43,539 nt of DNA, from the NCBI GenBank assembly GCA_029007095.1, contig JAQXHF010000146.1, positions 1 to 43,539 of the forward strand, given 5' to 3'. Origin of the DNA: Clostridia bacterium. Lineage in GTDB: Bacteria; Bacillota; Clostridia; Oscillospirales; Acutalibacteraceae. The translations under genes were made by a program, and so were the position numbers. The notes below the pieces were generated by a model. It saw nothing but the letters and a program-made list of their open reading frames with translations. It did not search any database and was not told the origin of the DNA. Positions 17,128 through 25,861 of the stretch are shown piece after piece; positions within the stretch are counted from its first letter, which is position 1, and each line of letters begins with the position of its first letter.

Positions 17128-17934
17128 ATGTTCAATTTCCGTAAAAATTTAAGACGGTCAAAATCTGTTGTAATGATTCCTGCGCGGAGAATTGAACCTA
17201 ATCCTCACCCGGCGCGCCGGAGCTTTAATTGGAATGAACTTGAAGGTCTTGCACAAAGCATAGCGAAAAACGGACTGCTTCAACCGATAGTTGTAAGATA
17301 TAAAGGCGACAAAAAATATGAGCTTATTTTCGGTGAACGCAGATTGAAAGCTTGTAAAATGGCAGGCTTTTCGTCAATCCCGTGCATAATTGTCAAAGCG
17401 AACGATAAAACGGCGGCATTATATACTCTTACGGAAGCTCTTGAACATAAAACTCTGAATTATCTCGAAGAAGCCGCCGCGATTGACCGCATTATAAAAG
17501 ACTTTCGTTTGAGCCGTGAGGAAATTTCCGACAGGCTCGGCATACCCAAAAATGAACTTAATTATAAGCTCAGCCTTATGCGATTGCCCGATTACATACT
17601 GAAAAGAGCAGCAGAGCTTAATTTAAAAGAGGAACAGACGCGCGAATTATTAAAATTGCCTACTGTCGCAATGATGGAACAGGTTTTAAATGCGGTTGAC
17701 GGAGAAAATTTAAACGGTAATTTGGCAAACGATTTAATTAAAGACACAGTTTATCGGTCACAGCGCAAAAAAGGCAAGGTTGTTATGGCCGTTAAAGATG
17801 TTCAGATTTTTATAAATACATTCAATCACGCTGTCGATACTATGAAAGAATGTGGAATTAAAGCCACTTCGGCTAAAACCGAAACGGAAAAATGTATAGA
17901 ATATACCGTAAAAATAGAAAAACCCTCCGCTTGA
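17128..17934 (+). CDS. noc: Noc-like ParB-family DNA-binding protein with degraded CTP-binding box
   Basis: The 268-residue protein has a ParB N-terminal domain (IPARRIEPNPHPAR; QPIVVRY; GERRLKACKMAGF), a central HTH (LSREEISDRLGIPKNELNYKLSLMRLP) and a C-terminal dimerisation region. The position between rsmG and parA is that of noc in Firmicutes. The third ParB box, normally EN-x-QR, reads EALEHKTLN here, so CTP binding or clamping may be changed. The start at 17128 follows GAGGAGG; the GTG at 17113 is part of that site. Noc proteins normally keep division away from the nucleoid; whether this one does is inferred from position only. Confidence 0.8.
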   Translation: MFNFRKNLRRSKSVVMIPARRIEPNPHPARRSFNWNELEGLAQSIAKNGLLQPIVVRYKGDKKYELIFGERRLKACKMAGFSSIPCIIVKANDKTAALYTLTEALEHKTLNYLEEAAAIDRIIKDFRLSREEISDRLGIPKNELNYKLSLMRLPDYILKRAAELNLKEEQTRELLKLPTVAMMEQVLNAVDGENLNGNLANDLIKDTVYRSQRKKGKVVMAVKDVQIFINTFNHAVDTMKECGIKATSAKTETEKCIEYTVKIEKPSA

Positions 17935-17951
17935 CTGATTTATTAAATTAA

Positions 17952-18007
17952 AAGCCGATTTTATATATTCAGCGTAAAAACTATGCTGTCCTTATAAAAT
18001 CAGGCTT
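17952..18007 (+). terminator. Long hairpin between noc-like gene and parA, probable terminator
   Basis: AAGCCGATTTTATA pairs with TATAAAATCAGGCTT (one bulged base), and an inner CAGC/GCTG stem continues it. It ends in GGCTTATTCTTC, a modest U-tract. It separates the noc-like transcript from parAB, which has its own promoter. Confidence 0.6.
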
Positions 18008-18031
18008 ATTCTTCATACAAAAAGTGAAAAT

Positions 18032-18047
18032 TGTTTCATGTGAAACA
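18032..18047. promoter_or_regulatory. parS-like centromere site upstream of parA
   Basis: TGTTTCATGTGAAACA differs by one base from the canonical TGTTTCACGTGAAACA. It lies 90 bases before the parA start and 50 bases before its -10 box, so ParB bound here could also affect parAB transcription. Confidence 0.85.
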
Positions 18048-18096
18048 AAAAATATTAAAATTTAGTGAAATAGGTCTTTAATTTGATATATGTTTG

Positions 18097-18105
18097 TGAT
18101 ATAAT
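18097..18105 (+). promoter_or_regulatory. Extended -10 promoter of parAB (TGATATAAT)
   Basis: A TG-N-TATAAT element lies 33 bases before the parA ATG. There is no -35 hexamer at normal spacing (a TTGATA is present but only 11 bases upstream). Confidence 0.6.
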
Positions 18106-18137
18106 TCTCTTGTATTAGATTAAAAGGAAGTGAACAG

Positions 18138-18917
18138 ATGGCGAAAACTATTGCAGTTGTAAATCAGAAAGGCGGAGTCGGAAAAACAACCTCCACCGTA
18201 AATCTTGCGGCTGCTGTCGCTTCTAAGGGATACAGAGTGCTTTTGGCTGATATAGATCCTCAGGGTAACGCCACGAGCGGCGTCGGAATAAATAAACGAG
18301 AATTAAAAGCTTCATCATATGATGTTCTGATAAATTCAGCCGGAGCGGACGAGGTTATTATAAAAACCGAATTTCAAAATCTTTGGGTGATGCCGGCAAG
18401 TATGAATCTTGCGGGTGCGGAGCTTGAAATGGTAGATATGGATAGGCGTGAAACCCGTTTAAAGATTGCTTTTGCCCCGATTAAGGACGATTTTGATTAT
18501 ATTTTTCTTGATTGTCCGCCGTCTCTCGGACTTATAACGCTGAATGCTCTGTGTTGCTGTGATACGGTTTTAGTACCTATTCAATGCGAATATTATGCAC
18601 TTGAAGGACTTTCACAACTGATTTCAACCATAAGACAGGTAAAAAGACTTTATAATCCGCTTATTAACATCGAGGGCGTACTGCTTACGATGTTTGACGG
18701 CAGACTTAATCTCACAAATCAGGTAGTTAATGAGTTAAAGCGGTTTTTCCCACGAAAAGTTTATGCTACGGTTATACCGAGAAATGTCAAGCTTTCCGAG
18801 GCTCCGAGCTTTGGACAGCCTGTTATGTATTATGATAAGCGTTCAAAGGGTGCGGCGGCATACGATTCGCTCGCTCTTGAATTTCTGAAAATGAACGGCA
18901 AGGAGGTTAAAAACTGA
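18138..18917 (+). CDS. parA: Chromosome partitioning ATPase ParA (Soj)
   Basis: The 259-residue protein has the deviant Walker A KGGVGKTTSTVNLA, the LADIDPQGNATSGVG switch I region and DCPPSLG as Walker B/switch II. It is the ATPase partner of ParB, moving on nucleoid DNA and, in Firmicutes, also acting on replication initiation. The start follows AAAGGAAGTGA. Its TGA overlaps the parB ATG by one base, so the two are translated together. Confidence 0.96.
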   Translation: MAKTIAVVNQKGGVGKTTSTVNLAAAVASKGYRVLLADIDPQGNATSGVGINKRELKASSYDVLINSAGADEVIIKTEFQNLWVMPASMNLAGAELEMVDMDRRETRLKIAFAPIKDDFDYIFLDCPPSLGLITLNALCCCDTVLVPIQCEYYALEGLSQLISTIRQVKRLYNPLINIEGVLLTMFDGRLNLTNQVVNELKRFFPRKVYATVIPRNVKLSEAPSFGQPVMYYDKRSKGAAAYDSLALEFLKMNGKEVKN

Positions 18918-19780
18918 TGGCACAGAAAAAAGGCGGTTTGGGCAGAGGACTTGAATCACTTTTTGTTGATAATTCTGTTGAAGAAATAAACGGCTCTGTT
19001 ACCAAGTTGAAAATTATGGATATCGAGCCAAACAATGACCAGCCGAGAAAAATTTTTGATGAAAATGCTCTTTCTGAGCTTGCAGACAGTATAGCACAGC
19101 ACGGAGTATTGCAGCCGCTCGTTGTACGGCCACTGACAAACGGCAGTTATCAGCTTGTTGCCGGCGAGCGCAGGTGGAGAGCCGCAAGGATAGCCGGACT
19201 TACCGAAGTTCCCGTAGTTATCAAGGATTTGACCGACAGTGAAACCATTGAAATAGCAATGGTGGAAAATTTACAGCGCGAGGACTTAAATCCGCTCGAA
19301 GAAGCTCTCGGATATCGCTTTATGATGGACAGGCTTTCAATCACTCAGGAACAGGCGGCGCAAAAGGTCGGCAAATCACGCCCTGTAATAGCTAACGCTC
19401 TGCGACTGCTTAAATTGCCCGATGAGGTTCAGACAATGGTAAGCGACAACCTGATAACCGCAGGTCATGCGCGCGCTTTGCTTTCTTTTGAAGACAAAGA
19501 CGAAATAATAGCCGTTGCCAAGAGGATTATCAAAGAGGACCTTTCAGTAAGAGAGGTTGAATTATTGGCAAAAAAAGCTAAGAAAAGTCCAAAAGAGAAA
19601 AAAGAAACAAGAAGAGATAAATTTTTCAGCGAAGTTGAGCTTGCACTTGTTGACAATCTCGGTAGAAAGGTTAAAATTAAAGAAAACGGAAAAAAAGGTT
19701 CGGGAGTTCTGGAAATTGAATTTTTTGATAAATCAGACCTTGAAAGCCTTGCTATGAATCTTGAAAATTACGGCAAATAA
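18917..19780 (+). CDS. parB: Chromosome partitioning protein ParB (Spo0J)
   Basis: The 287-residue protein has all ParB hallmarks: the N-terminal GLGRGLESLF ParA-contact motif, QPLVVRP, GERRWRAARIAG and MVENLQREDLNPLEEA boxes for CTP binding, and the HTH TQEQAAQKVGKSRPVIANALRLLKLP. It should load at the two parS-like sites in this window and spread. It is coupled to parA. Comparison with the noc-like protein shows that the ENLQR box is intact here. Confidence 0.96.
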   Translation: MAQKKGGLGRGLESLFVDNSVEEINGSVTKLKIMDIEPNNDQPRKIFDENALSELADSIAQHGVLQPLVVRPLTNGSYQLVAGERRWRAARIAGLTEVPVVIKDLTDSETIEIAMVENLQREDLNPLEEALGYRFMMDRLSITQEQAAQKVGKSRPVIANALRLLKLPDEVQTMVSDNLITAGHARALLSFEDKDEIIAVAKRIIKEDLSVREVELLAKKAKKSPKEKKETRRDKFFSEVELALVDNLGRKVKIKENGKKGSGVLEIEFFDKSDLESLAMNLENYGK

Positions 19781-19798
19781 AAATTGGAGTTGATATAA

Positions 19799-21067
19799 AT
19801 GTTAGATATTAAGTTAATCAGAGAAAATCCCGATATGGTAAAAGCGGCCATGAAAACCAGAAATAAAGATATGGACGCGCTTGTAGACGAGGTACTTGAA
19901 ATCGACGCTGAACGCAGAGAGCTTATGAAAGTTACCGACGCTATGAAGCAGGAGCAGAACACCGCAAGCAAAAAAATTCCGCAGCTCAAAAAAGAGGGCG
20001 GCGATATTGCGCCGATAATGGCTCGTATGAATGAAATAAAAGAGAAAATCAAAGCGAATGACGCGGCAATTTCCGAGCTTGACGCCAAGCAGAAAAAAAT
20101 TATGTACGAGTTTCCGAATGTTCCGAACAAGAGCGTTCCTATCGGCAAAGATGACAGCGAAAATGTTGAGGTTCGCCGTTGGGGAGAGCCGAGAAAGTTC
20201 GACTTTGACGCGAAAGCTCATTGGGATCTCGGCGCAAACCTCGGAATTCTCGATCCGGAGACTGCGGCAAAGGTAACGGGAACCCGTTTCCATTTCTATA
20301 AGGGACTCGGAGCAAGGCTTGAAAGAGCTATCATAAATTTTTATCTTAACACTCATGTTGAGAACGGATACACAGAAGTATTGCCTCCGTTCCTTGTAAA
20401 CAGAGCTTCTATGACGGGTACCGGCCAGCTTCCTAAATTTGAAGAGGACGCTTTCAAGACTGTTGACGATTACTTCCTTATCCCGACGGCAGAGGTTCCC
20501 GTAACCAATATGCATCGTGACGAAATTCTCGACGGAAGCAAACTCCCGATTAAATACTGTGCATATTCCGCCTGTTTCAGAGCGGAAGCAGGTTCAGCCG
20601 GCAGAGATACGAGAGGACTTATCCGTCAGCACCAGTTCAACAAGGTTGAGCTTGTTAAATTTGTTGATCCCGAAACCTCCTATGATGAGCTTGAAAAGCT
20701 GACAAATGACGCCGAAAGAGTGCTTCAACTTTTGAAGCTTCCGTACAGAGTTGTTTGCCTTTCAACAGGCGATATCGGTTTCTCTTCCGCAAAGACATAT
20801 GATATTGAAGTATGGATGCCGTCATACGGCAGATATGTTGAGATTTCCTCCTGCTCCAATTTTGAGGATTTCCAGGCGCGCCGCGCTTCAATCAGATTTA
20901 AAAAAGATTCAAAGAGCAAGGCTCAGCTTGTTCATACTCTTAACGGTTCGGGCGTAGCAATAGGAAGAACTACCGCGGCTATACTTGAAAATTATCAGAA
21001 TGAGGACGGAAGCATTACTGTTCCCGAAGTTCTTGTTCCGTATATGGGTACGGATATCATTAAATAA
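19799..21067 (+). CDS. serS: Serine--tRNA ligase
   Basis: The 422-residue class II synthetase has the normal length. Residues 1-100 form the long antiparallel coiled-coil arm that contacts tRNA-Ser, followed by the catalytic domain with motif 2 ([22 protein letters not shown]) and motif 3 ([19 protein letters not shown]). It begins only 18 bases after parB behind TTGGAGTTGAT, so it is transcribed with parAB and has no room for a T-box leader, which many Firmicutes synthetase genes have. Confidence 0.97.
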   Translation: MLDIKLIRENPDMVKAAMKTRNKDMDALVDEVLEIDAERRELMKVTDAMKQEQNTASKKIPQLKKEGGDIAPIMARMNEIKEKIKANDAAISELDAKQKKIMYEFPNVPNKSVPIGKDDSENVEVRRWGEPRKFDFDAKAHWDLGANLGILDPETAAKVTGTRFHFYKGLGARLERAIINFYLNTHVENGYTEVLPPFLVNRASMTGTGQLPKFEEDAFKTVDDYFLIPTAEVPVTNMHRDEILDGSKLPIKYCAYSACFRAEAGSAGRDTRGLIRQHQFNKVELVKFVDPETSYDELEKLTNDAERVLQLLKLPYRVVCLSTGDIGFSSAKTYDIEVWMPSYGRYVEISSCSNFEDFQARRASIRFKKDSKSKAQLVHTLNGSGVAIGRTTAAILENYQNEDGSITVPEVLVPYMGTDIIK

Positions 21068-21070
21068 AAT

Positions 21071-21135
21071 CGGCGTTTTTGCCGTAAACGGCGGCGAGGT
21101 TTACCACTTAATTCAGGCAGACCCGCCGCTTGAAT
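21071..21135 (+). terminator. GC-rich hairpins after serS (attenuator or weak terminator)
   Basis: CGGC-GTTTTT-GCCG (21071-21084) forms a small hairpin, and GCGGCG (21091-21096) can pair with CGCCGC (21124-21129), followed by TTGAATTTTTG. Either could reduce read-through from serS into the acetyltransferase gene. The U-tracts are imperfect. Confidence 0.35.
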
Positions 21136-21157
21136 TTTTGCAGAAAGGTATGATAAA

Positions 21158-22321
21158 ATGGAGGAACTTTACTACGGCAGAGGAACGGATAATGAAAATG
21201 AAAGTCTGATTGAATTTCTTGACGAAATATTTTTTGAAAATGACGAGCCGCCCTGCGGATTTAAAATTCTGCTGCCGAAAATATATAAGAGTGAGAGCCG
21301 TCCGGCATACAATAATTTTATCGTAAAGCAATCGGACGGGAAATTCCGTGCGGCGGTGGGCGCTTTTTATAACGAGCTTTCAGCCGGAGGTGAAACGCTG
21401 AAAGCATATTGCATAGGCAATGTCGGAGTCGGTAAACAATACCGCTCAAAGGGATATATGAGAGAGCTTATGAATATGGCGATTGACGATATGACGGCAA
21501 AAGGCGCAGACTTCGCCTATCTCGGCGGCAACCGCCACCGTTACGCTTACTTCGGATTTGAACCCGGCGGAATCAAATATAATTTTATCTTTCACCGTGA
21601 TAAAATTAAACATTCTCTCGGTGAAAAATCATCGAGGCTCACTATAAAAGAGCTTGAAAAAAACGATGAAAAAAGTCTTGATTTTATTGAAAAAATTTAC
21701 AAAGAAAATACGGTACATTCCATCAGAAAAAGAGAAGATTTATTCGACATTCTCTGCTCGTGGAAAAGACAGCCGTATCTGCTTTTTGACGGGAACGAAC
21801 CCGTCGGCTATATTATCTGTAAGGGAAAGATCCGATTTGTCGATGAAATGACGCTCACCGATAGCCGGTATTATCCCGACACGGTTAAAGCTGTATTTGA
21901 GAACAGCGAAGAAAAGAAAATTTCTTTTCATTCCGCAGAATTTGAAACCGAAAAAATGAGCTTTATGATTAAAAATGCGGACGAATATACAGTTGGGTGC
22001 GACGAGGCTTCGCTGATTTTAAACTTTGAAAAATGCATAAGAGCCTTTATGAAAGCAAAGACAGAATTCACGCGTCTTTGCGACGGAGAATTAAGCGTTC
22101 TGATACACGGAAAAAGAGCGGATGAAAAATTTAAAATAACTGTCAAAGATAATCGTGTTTCTACCGAAAAATTCAGCGGTGAAGCACAGCTTGAATTGGA
22201 ACATCTCGAAGCGGAAAGATTGTTTTTCTCGGCGGCGAGTGAAAAGAGAATTTCTCTCCCACCCGAAACGGCGCAATGGCTGCCGCTGCCAATTTATATT
22301 TTTGACGCAGATAAGATGTAA
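21158..22321 (+). CDS. Eis-like GNAT N-acetyltransferase with C-terminal SCP2-like domain
   Basis: The protein has 387 residues, close to the roughly 400 of Eis-type acetyltransferases. The N-terminal GNAT domain shows the acetyl-CoA loop VGKQYRSKGYMRELM followed by GADFAYLGGNRHRYAYFGFE, the typical end of motif A/B in this group. A second GNAT-like half follows, then a C-terminal sterol-carrier-like domain (VLIHGKRADEKFKITVKDN). Family members acetylate amines on small molecules or peptides; the substrate here is unknown. AGAAAGG precedes the start. Confidence 0.82.
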   Translation: MEELYYGRGTDNENESLIEFLDEIFFENDEPPCGFKILLPKIYKSESRPAYNNFIVKQSDGKFRAAVGAFYNELSAGGETLKAYCIGNVGVGKQYRSKGYMRELMNMAIDDMTAKGADFAYLGGNRHRYAYFGFEPGGIKYNFIFHRDKIKHSLGEKSSRLTIKELEKNDEKSLDFIEKIYKENTVHSIRKREDLFDILCSWKRQPYLLFDGNEPVGYIICKGKIRFVDEMTLTDSRYYPDTVKAVFENSEEKKISFHSAEFETEKMSFMIKNADEYTVGCDEASLILNFEKCIRAFMKAKTEFTRLCDGELSVLIHGKRADEKFKITVKDNRVSTEKFSGEAQLELEHLEAERLFFSAASEKRISLPPETAQWLPLPIYIFDADKM

Positions 22322-22348
22322 ATATTTTTATTTTTATAGGAGGAAATT

Positions 22349-23392
22349 ATGTCAGTAACAAAATCATTTTACGGTAAAATGCCGGACGGCAAAGAAGTAG
22401 AAATGTATTCAATTTCAAACGGAAAAATCACCTTGCAGCTCATAACTCTCGGCGCAACGCTGCAAGCACTTTACACGCCCGATAAATTCGGCAGACTCAA
22501 CGATATAACGGTAGGCTTCGACAGCCTTTACGGTCATCTTAATTTTACCGATTATCAGGGAAAAACCGTCGGCAGATATGCAAACAGAATTGCGGGCGGA
22601 AAGATGATAATTGACGGTGAAGAAATAAATCTTGTAAAGAACGAGAAAGACAAAACCTGTCTGCACAGCGGCGGAGAATTTTCGTCGGCAATCTGGCAGG
22701 CGGAAGCTGTCGGTGAAAATGCGGTTAAATTTACGCATACGAGCGAGGACGGAACAAACGGATTTAAGGGAAATCTTACGGCGAATGTCACTTATACGCT
22801 GACCGACGACGATCGCGTTGTAATAGAGTATTACGCAGTCTGCGACAAGGCGACCGCGATAAACTTTACAAATCACACATATTTCAATCTCTGCGGTGCG
22901 GCTTCAAGCAATGTTCTCGGTCACATTCTTCAAATAAATTCGGACGAAATTACCCCGACCGATTCCGACAGTATTCCCACGGGCGAAAAACGCAGCGTCA
23001 GCGGAACGGCATTTGATTTCAGAGAGCCGCATACTGTCGGGGAGAGGATAAACGATTCCGACGAACAGCTTGTTCAATGTCTCGGATATGACCATAATTT
23101 CTGCCTTAATCACCATGAGGGAAAGGCGGACGCGGTTGTTTATGAACCTGTCAGCGGAAGAAAGTTGGAGCTTTATACGGATTTGCCCGGAGTACAGCTT
23201 TATACGGGAAATTTCCTTGACGGAACCGTTATAGGTAAGGGCGGTATGCCGCTTGTCAAACACGCGGGACTTTGCCTTGAAACGCAGTATTATCCCGATT
23301 CGCCGAATCATCCCGATTTCCCGCAGTGTACCTTTGCGGCAGGCGAGGAATACAAGTCCGTTACGGAATTCAGAATATCGGTTGTCGAGTAA
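22349..23392 (+). CDS. galM: Aldose 1-epimerase (mutarotase)
   Basis: The 347-residue protein matches GalM in length and motifs: TVGRYANRIAGG near the substrate site, NFTNHTYFNL with the catalytic His, GYDHNFCL, and GLCLETQYYPDSPN with the catalytic Glu. It interconverts alpha and beta anomers of galactose or glucose in the cytoplasm. TAGGAGG lies 8 bases before the ATG. It follows the acetyltransferase by 27 bases and is probably co-transcribed; no sugar-utilisation genes are adjacent, so it is a stand-alone mutarotase. Confidence 0.94.
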   Translation: MSVTKSFYGKMPDGKEVEMYSISNGKITLQLITLGATLQALYTPDKFGRLNDITVGFDSLYGHLNFTDYQGKTVGRYANRIAGGKMIIDGEEINLVKNEKDKTCLHSGGEFSSAIWQAEAVGENAVKFTHTSEDGTNGFKGNLTANVTYTLTDDDRVVIEYYAVCDKATAINFTNHTYFNLCGAASSNVLGHILQINSDEITPTDSDSIPTGEKRSVSGTAFDFREPHTVGERINDSDEQLVQCLGYDHNFCLNHHEGKADAVVYEPVSGRKLELYTDLPGVQLYTGNFLDGTVIGKGGMPLVKHAGLCLETQYYPDSPNHPDFPQCTFAAGEEYKSVTEFRISVVE

Positions 23393-23444
23393 GCTAAGGG
23401 TTTAAAGAAATTTTTTCATTAGTTCATAAATACTTAAAAATAAG

Positions 23445-23453
23445 TGGTATAAT
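23445..23453 (+). promoter_or_regulatory. Extended -10 promoter of the two-component operon (TGGTATAAT)
   Basis: TG-N-TATAAT lies 51 bases before the response regulator ATG, with no convincing -35. It makes the response regulator, kinase and possibly htrA a unit separate from galM. Confidence 0.5.
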
Positions 23454-23504
23454 TGTTACAAGGACAATATTTATGTCCTATTATGTTAAAACGGAGGGAT
23501 TTTT

Positions 23505-24206
23505 ATGGCAACAGAAAAAATTATGGTTGTTGACGATGACACTAACATTTGCGAGCTTCTCAGACTTTATCTTGAAAAAGAGGGCTATGCGGTATCCATT
23601 GCGAATACCGGTATGCAGGCGGTAAAGATGTTTGCAGAGCATCAGCCTGACCTCATGCTTCTCGATGTAATGATGCCGGAGCTTGACGGATGGCAGGTTT
23701 GCCGTGAAGTCCGTAAATATTCAAATAAACCGATAATTATGCTGACGGCAAAGGGCGAAACCTTTGATAAGGTTCTCGGTTTGGAGCTGGGTGCGGACGA
23801 CTACATAACGAAGCCGTTTGATACCAAGGAAGTCCTTGCGAGAATCAAGGCTGTTTTAAGGAGAGCTTCGGGCGCCGCTGCGGCTAACGAGAGTGCTCAG
23901 ATAAAGCAGGTTACTTATGATAATCTCGTTGTAAATCTCACAAATTATGAGCTTAGAGTCAAGGGTGAAAAGGTTGACGCTCCTCCGAAAGAGCTTGAAC
24001 TTCTTTATCATCTTGCAAGCAATCCGAACCGCGTATTTACGCGCGATCAGCTTCTTGACGAGGTTTGGGGCTTCGATTACTACGGCGACAGCAGAACGGT
24101 AGATGTTCATATTAAGCGTATAAGAGAAAAGCTTGAAGGCGTTTCGGACAAATGGGAGCTTAAAACCGTTTGGAGCGTCGGATACAAGTTTGAAACTAAG
24201 GACTGA
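23505..24206 (+). CDS. OmpR/PhoB-family response regulator
   Basis: The protein has 233 residues. The receiver domain (1-120) shows the acidic pocket DDD at 10-12, the phospho-acceptor D54 in LLDVMMP and the TKPFD lysine loop. The winged-helix output domain (135-231) has the usual RDQLLDEVWGFDYYGDSRTVDVHIKRIR pattern. It starts behind ACGGAGGG and is followed 5 bases later by its kinase. Targets are unknown; the next gene downstream of the pair, htrA, is a plausible one. Confidence 0.95.
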   Translation: MATEKIMVVDDDTNICELLRLYLEKEGYAVSIANTGMQAVKMFAEHQPDLMLLDVMMPELDGWQVCREVRKYSNKPIIMLTAKGETFDKVLGLELGADDYITKPFDTKEVLARIKAVLRRASGAAAANESAQIKQVTYDNLVVNLTNYELRVKGEKVDAPPKELELLYHLASNPNRVFTRDQLLDEVWGFDYYGDSRTVDVHIKRIREKLEGVSDKWELKTVWSVGYKFETKD

Positions 24207-24211
24207 TTTTA

Positions 24212-25717
24212 ATGCACAAACAAAAAATCAGCAAAACCTCGCGCAAGCTTTTTCATAAATACCTGATGATAATTACTTCGGTAATTCTTATGTCGGTTAT
24301 CGTTCTTTGCTCAACATATATCATTATAGCGACCAAAAGCTGGAACAAGGAACAGCTCGGAGTTCTTTCGCACAACGCGGAAGTAATAGCGGAAAATTCC
24401 GAGGATATAATGCAAAAATACAACGACTTCAATTCGGACACAAGCGAAGGCACGGATATAGCTCCGCTTACGATGATTTGTAATACTATGCGAATTATGT
24501 CGAATGCCATAGACGCCGATATTTTCATCACCGATATGAACGGCAAGGTCGTTGTCTGCAAGGAAATGATAAACGATAGGTTTAATTTCAGTCAGGAATC
24601 GAATTGCATAATTCACAGCGGTTATAATATTGACGGCGAAATTATAGAAAAGGCGTCCGAGGGAAATTACTCCGTTATAGATACACTCGGCGGAATTTTT
24701 ATCCGCAATCAGCTTACCGCCGCTTCACCTATCACGGTGAACGGAAAGACCGTTGCGATAGTTTTTGCCACGGAGCCGATAACGGTAAGCTGGTACACCT
24801 ATATGAAAAAAATATTCCAGATAATGCTGATAGCAATAGTGCTGTCGCTTATACTTTCTTTCATAACGGTGTATATTCTCTCGTACCGGCTGACAAAGCC
24901 TCTCCACGAAATGTCTGAGGCAACTAAGCGGTATTCCCAGGGCGATTTCAGCTATAAGGTAAAGGTAAGGGGCAACGACGAGCTTTCACAGCTTGCGGAA
25001 GCGTTCAATTCAATGGCGGCTTCCCTGTCGGCGCTTGAAAGCAGCCGCCGCAGCTTCGTTGCAAATGTTTCTCACGAGCTTAAAACACCGATGACTTCGA
25101 TAGGCGGCTTCATTGACGGTATGCTTGACGGAACGATACCGAAGGACAAATATCCGCACTATCTGCAAATCGTTTCCGACGAAGTTAAGCGCCTGTCAAG
25201 ACTGGTTACGAGCATGCTGAATATGTCAAAGCTTGAAGCCGGAGAAATGCCGATAAACATAAAGAATTTTGATTTGAGCGCAAATCTCTTTAAAACTCTG
25301 CTTTCTTTTGAGAAAAAAATCAACGATAAGCAGATAGATATAGAGGGACTTGACCGTCTGGAAAGCATTTATGTCAAGGCTGATGAAGATATGCTTACTC
25401 AGGTTGTCTATAATCTTATAGATAATGCGGTAAAATTCACTCCGCAGAACGGTTATATCCGATTCAAGGCTTATTCCGATCCCGAAAAGATTTATGTCAG
25501 CATCAGAAACTCCGGAGCAGGAGTTGAAAAAGAAGAGCTTGACAAAATTTTTGAGAGATTTTATAAGGTCGATAAATCCAGAAGCTACGATGTCAAGGGC
25601 GCAGGTCTCGGTCTGTACCTTGTCAAGAGTATTATAGAGCTTCACGGCGGCGAGATAAAAGCAACGAGCGTTGTCGGAGAATACACGGAGTTTGCATTTT
25701 GGCTTCCCAATGTTTAA
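24212..25717 (+). CDS. Membrane sensor histidine kinase (HAMP-HisKA-HATPase)
   Basis: The 501-residue protein has two membrane helices (about 17-40 and 200-225) around an extracytoplasmic sensor domain of about 160 residues. A HAMP domain, HisKA with H288 in the SHELKTP H-box, and an HATPase domain follow. The N-box NLIDNAVKFT and the GAGLGLYLV G2 box are intact. It should autophosphorylate and pass phosphate to the response regulator just upstream. The architecture resembles PhoR/CssS-type envelope sensors. Confidence 0.95.
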   Translation: MHKQKISKTSRKLFHKYLMIITSVILMSVIVLCSTYIIIATKSWNKEQLGVLSHNAEVIAENSEDIMQKYNDFNSDTSEGTDIAPLTMICNTMRIMSNAIDADIFITDMNGKVVVCKEMINDRFNFSQESNCIIHSGYNIDGEIIEKASEGNYSVIDTLGGIFIRNQLTAASPITVNGKTVAIVFATEPITVSWYTYMKKIFQIMLIAIVLSLILSFITVYILSYRLTKPLHEMSEATKRYSQGDFSYKVKVRGNDELSQLAEAFNSMAASLSALESSRRSFVANVSHELKTPMTSIGGFIDGMLDGTIPKDKYPHYLQIVSDEVKRLSRLVTSMLNMSKLEAGEMPINIKNFDLSANLFKTLLSFEKKINDKQIDIEGLDRLESIYVKADEDMLTQVVYNLIDNAVKFTPQNGYIRFKAYSDPEKIYVSIRNSGAGVEKEELDKIFERFYKVDKSRSYDVKGAGLGLYLVKSIIELHGGEIKATSVVGEYTEFAFWLPNV

Positions 25718-25861
25718 TTTTTGTTTACAAAATCAATAATTCTTTTTAATACAAACAGCCTAAAATGTAAAACAGCAAACGGAAAAACCGTGAAAAACGG
25801 ATTCATTGCCGCAAAAGAAATATTGCAGCGTTTCGCGCTGCTTTACCGGGAGGTATATAGT

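Noticed and set aside
19781..19798. T-box leader before serS
   Set aside because: Only 18 bases separate parB and serS, so no T-box can fit.
19814..20515. 233-residue minus-strand frame opposite serS
   Set aside because: serS is unambiguous and complete on the plus strand.
25721..25861. Longer N-terminus for HtrA from 25721
   Set aside because: No ribosome binding site there, while GGGAGG precedes 25862; the extra residues include no conserved feature.
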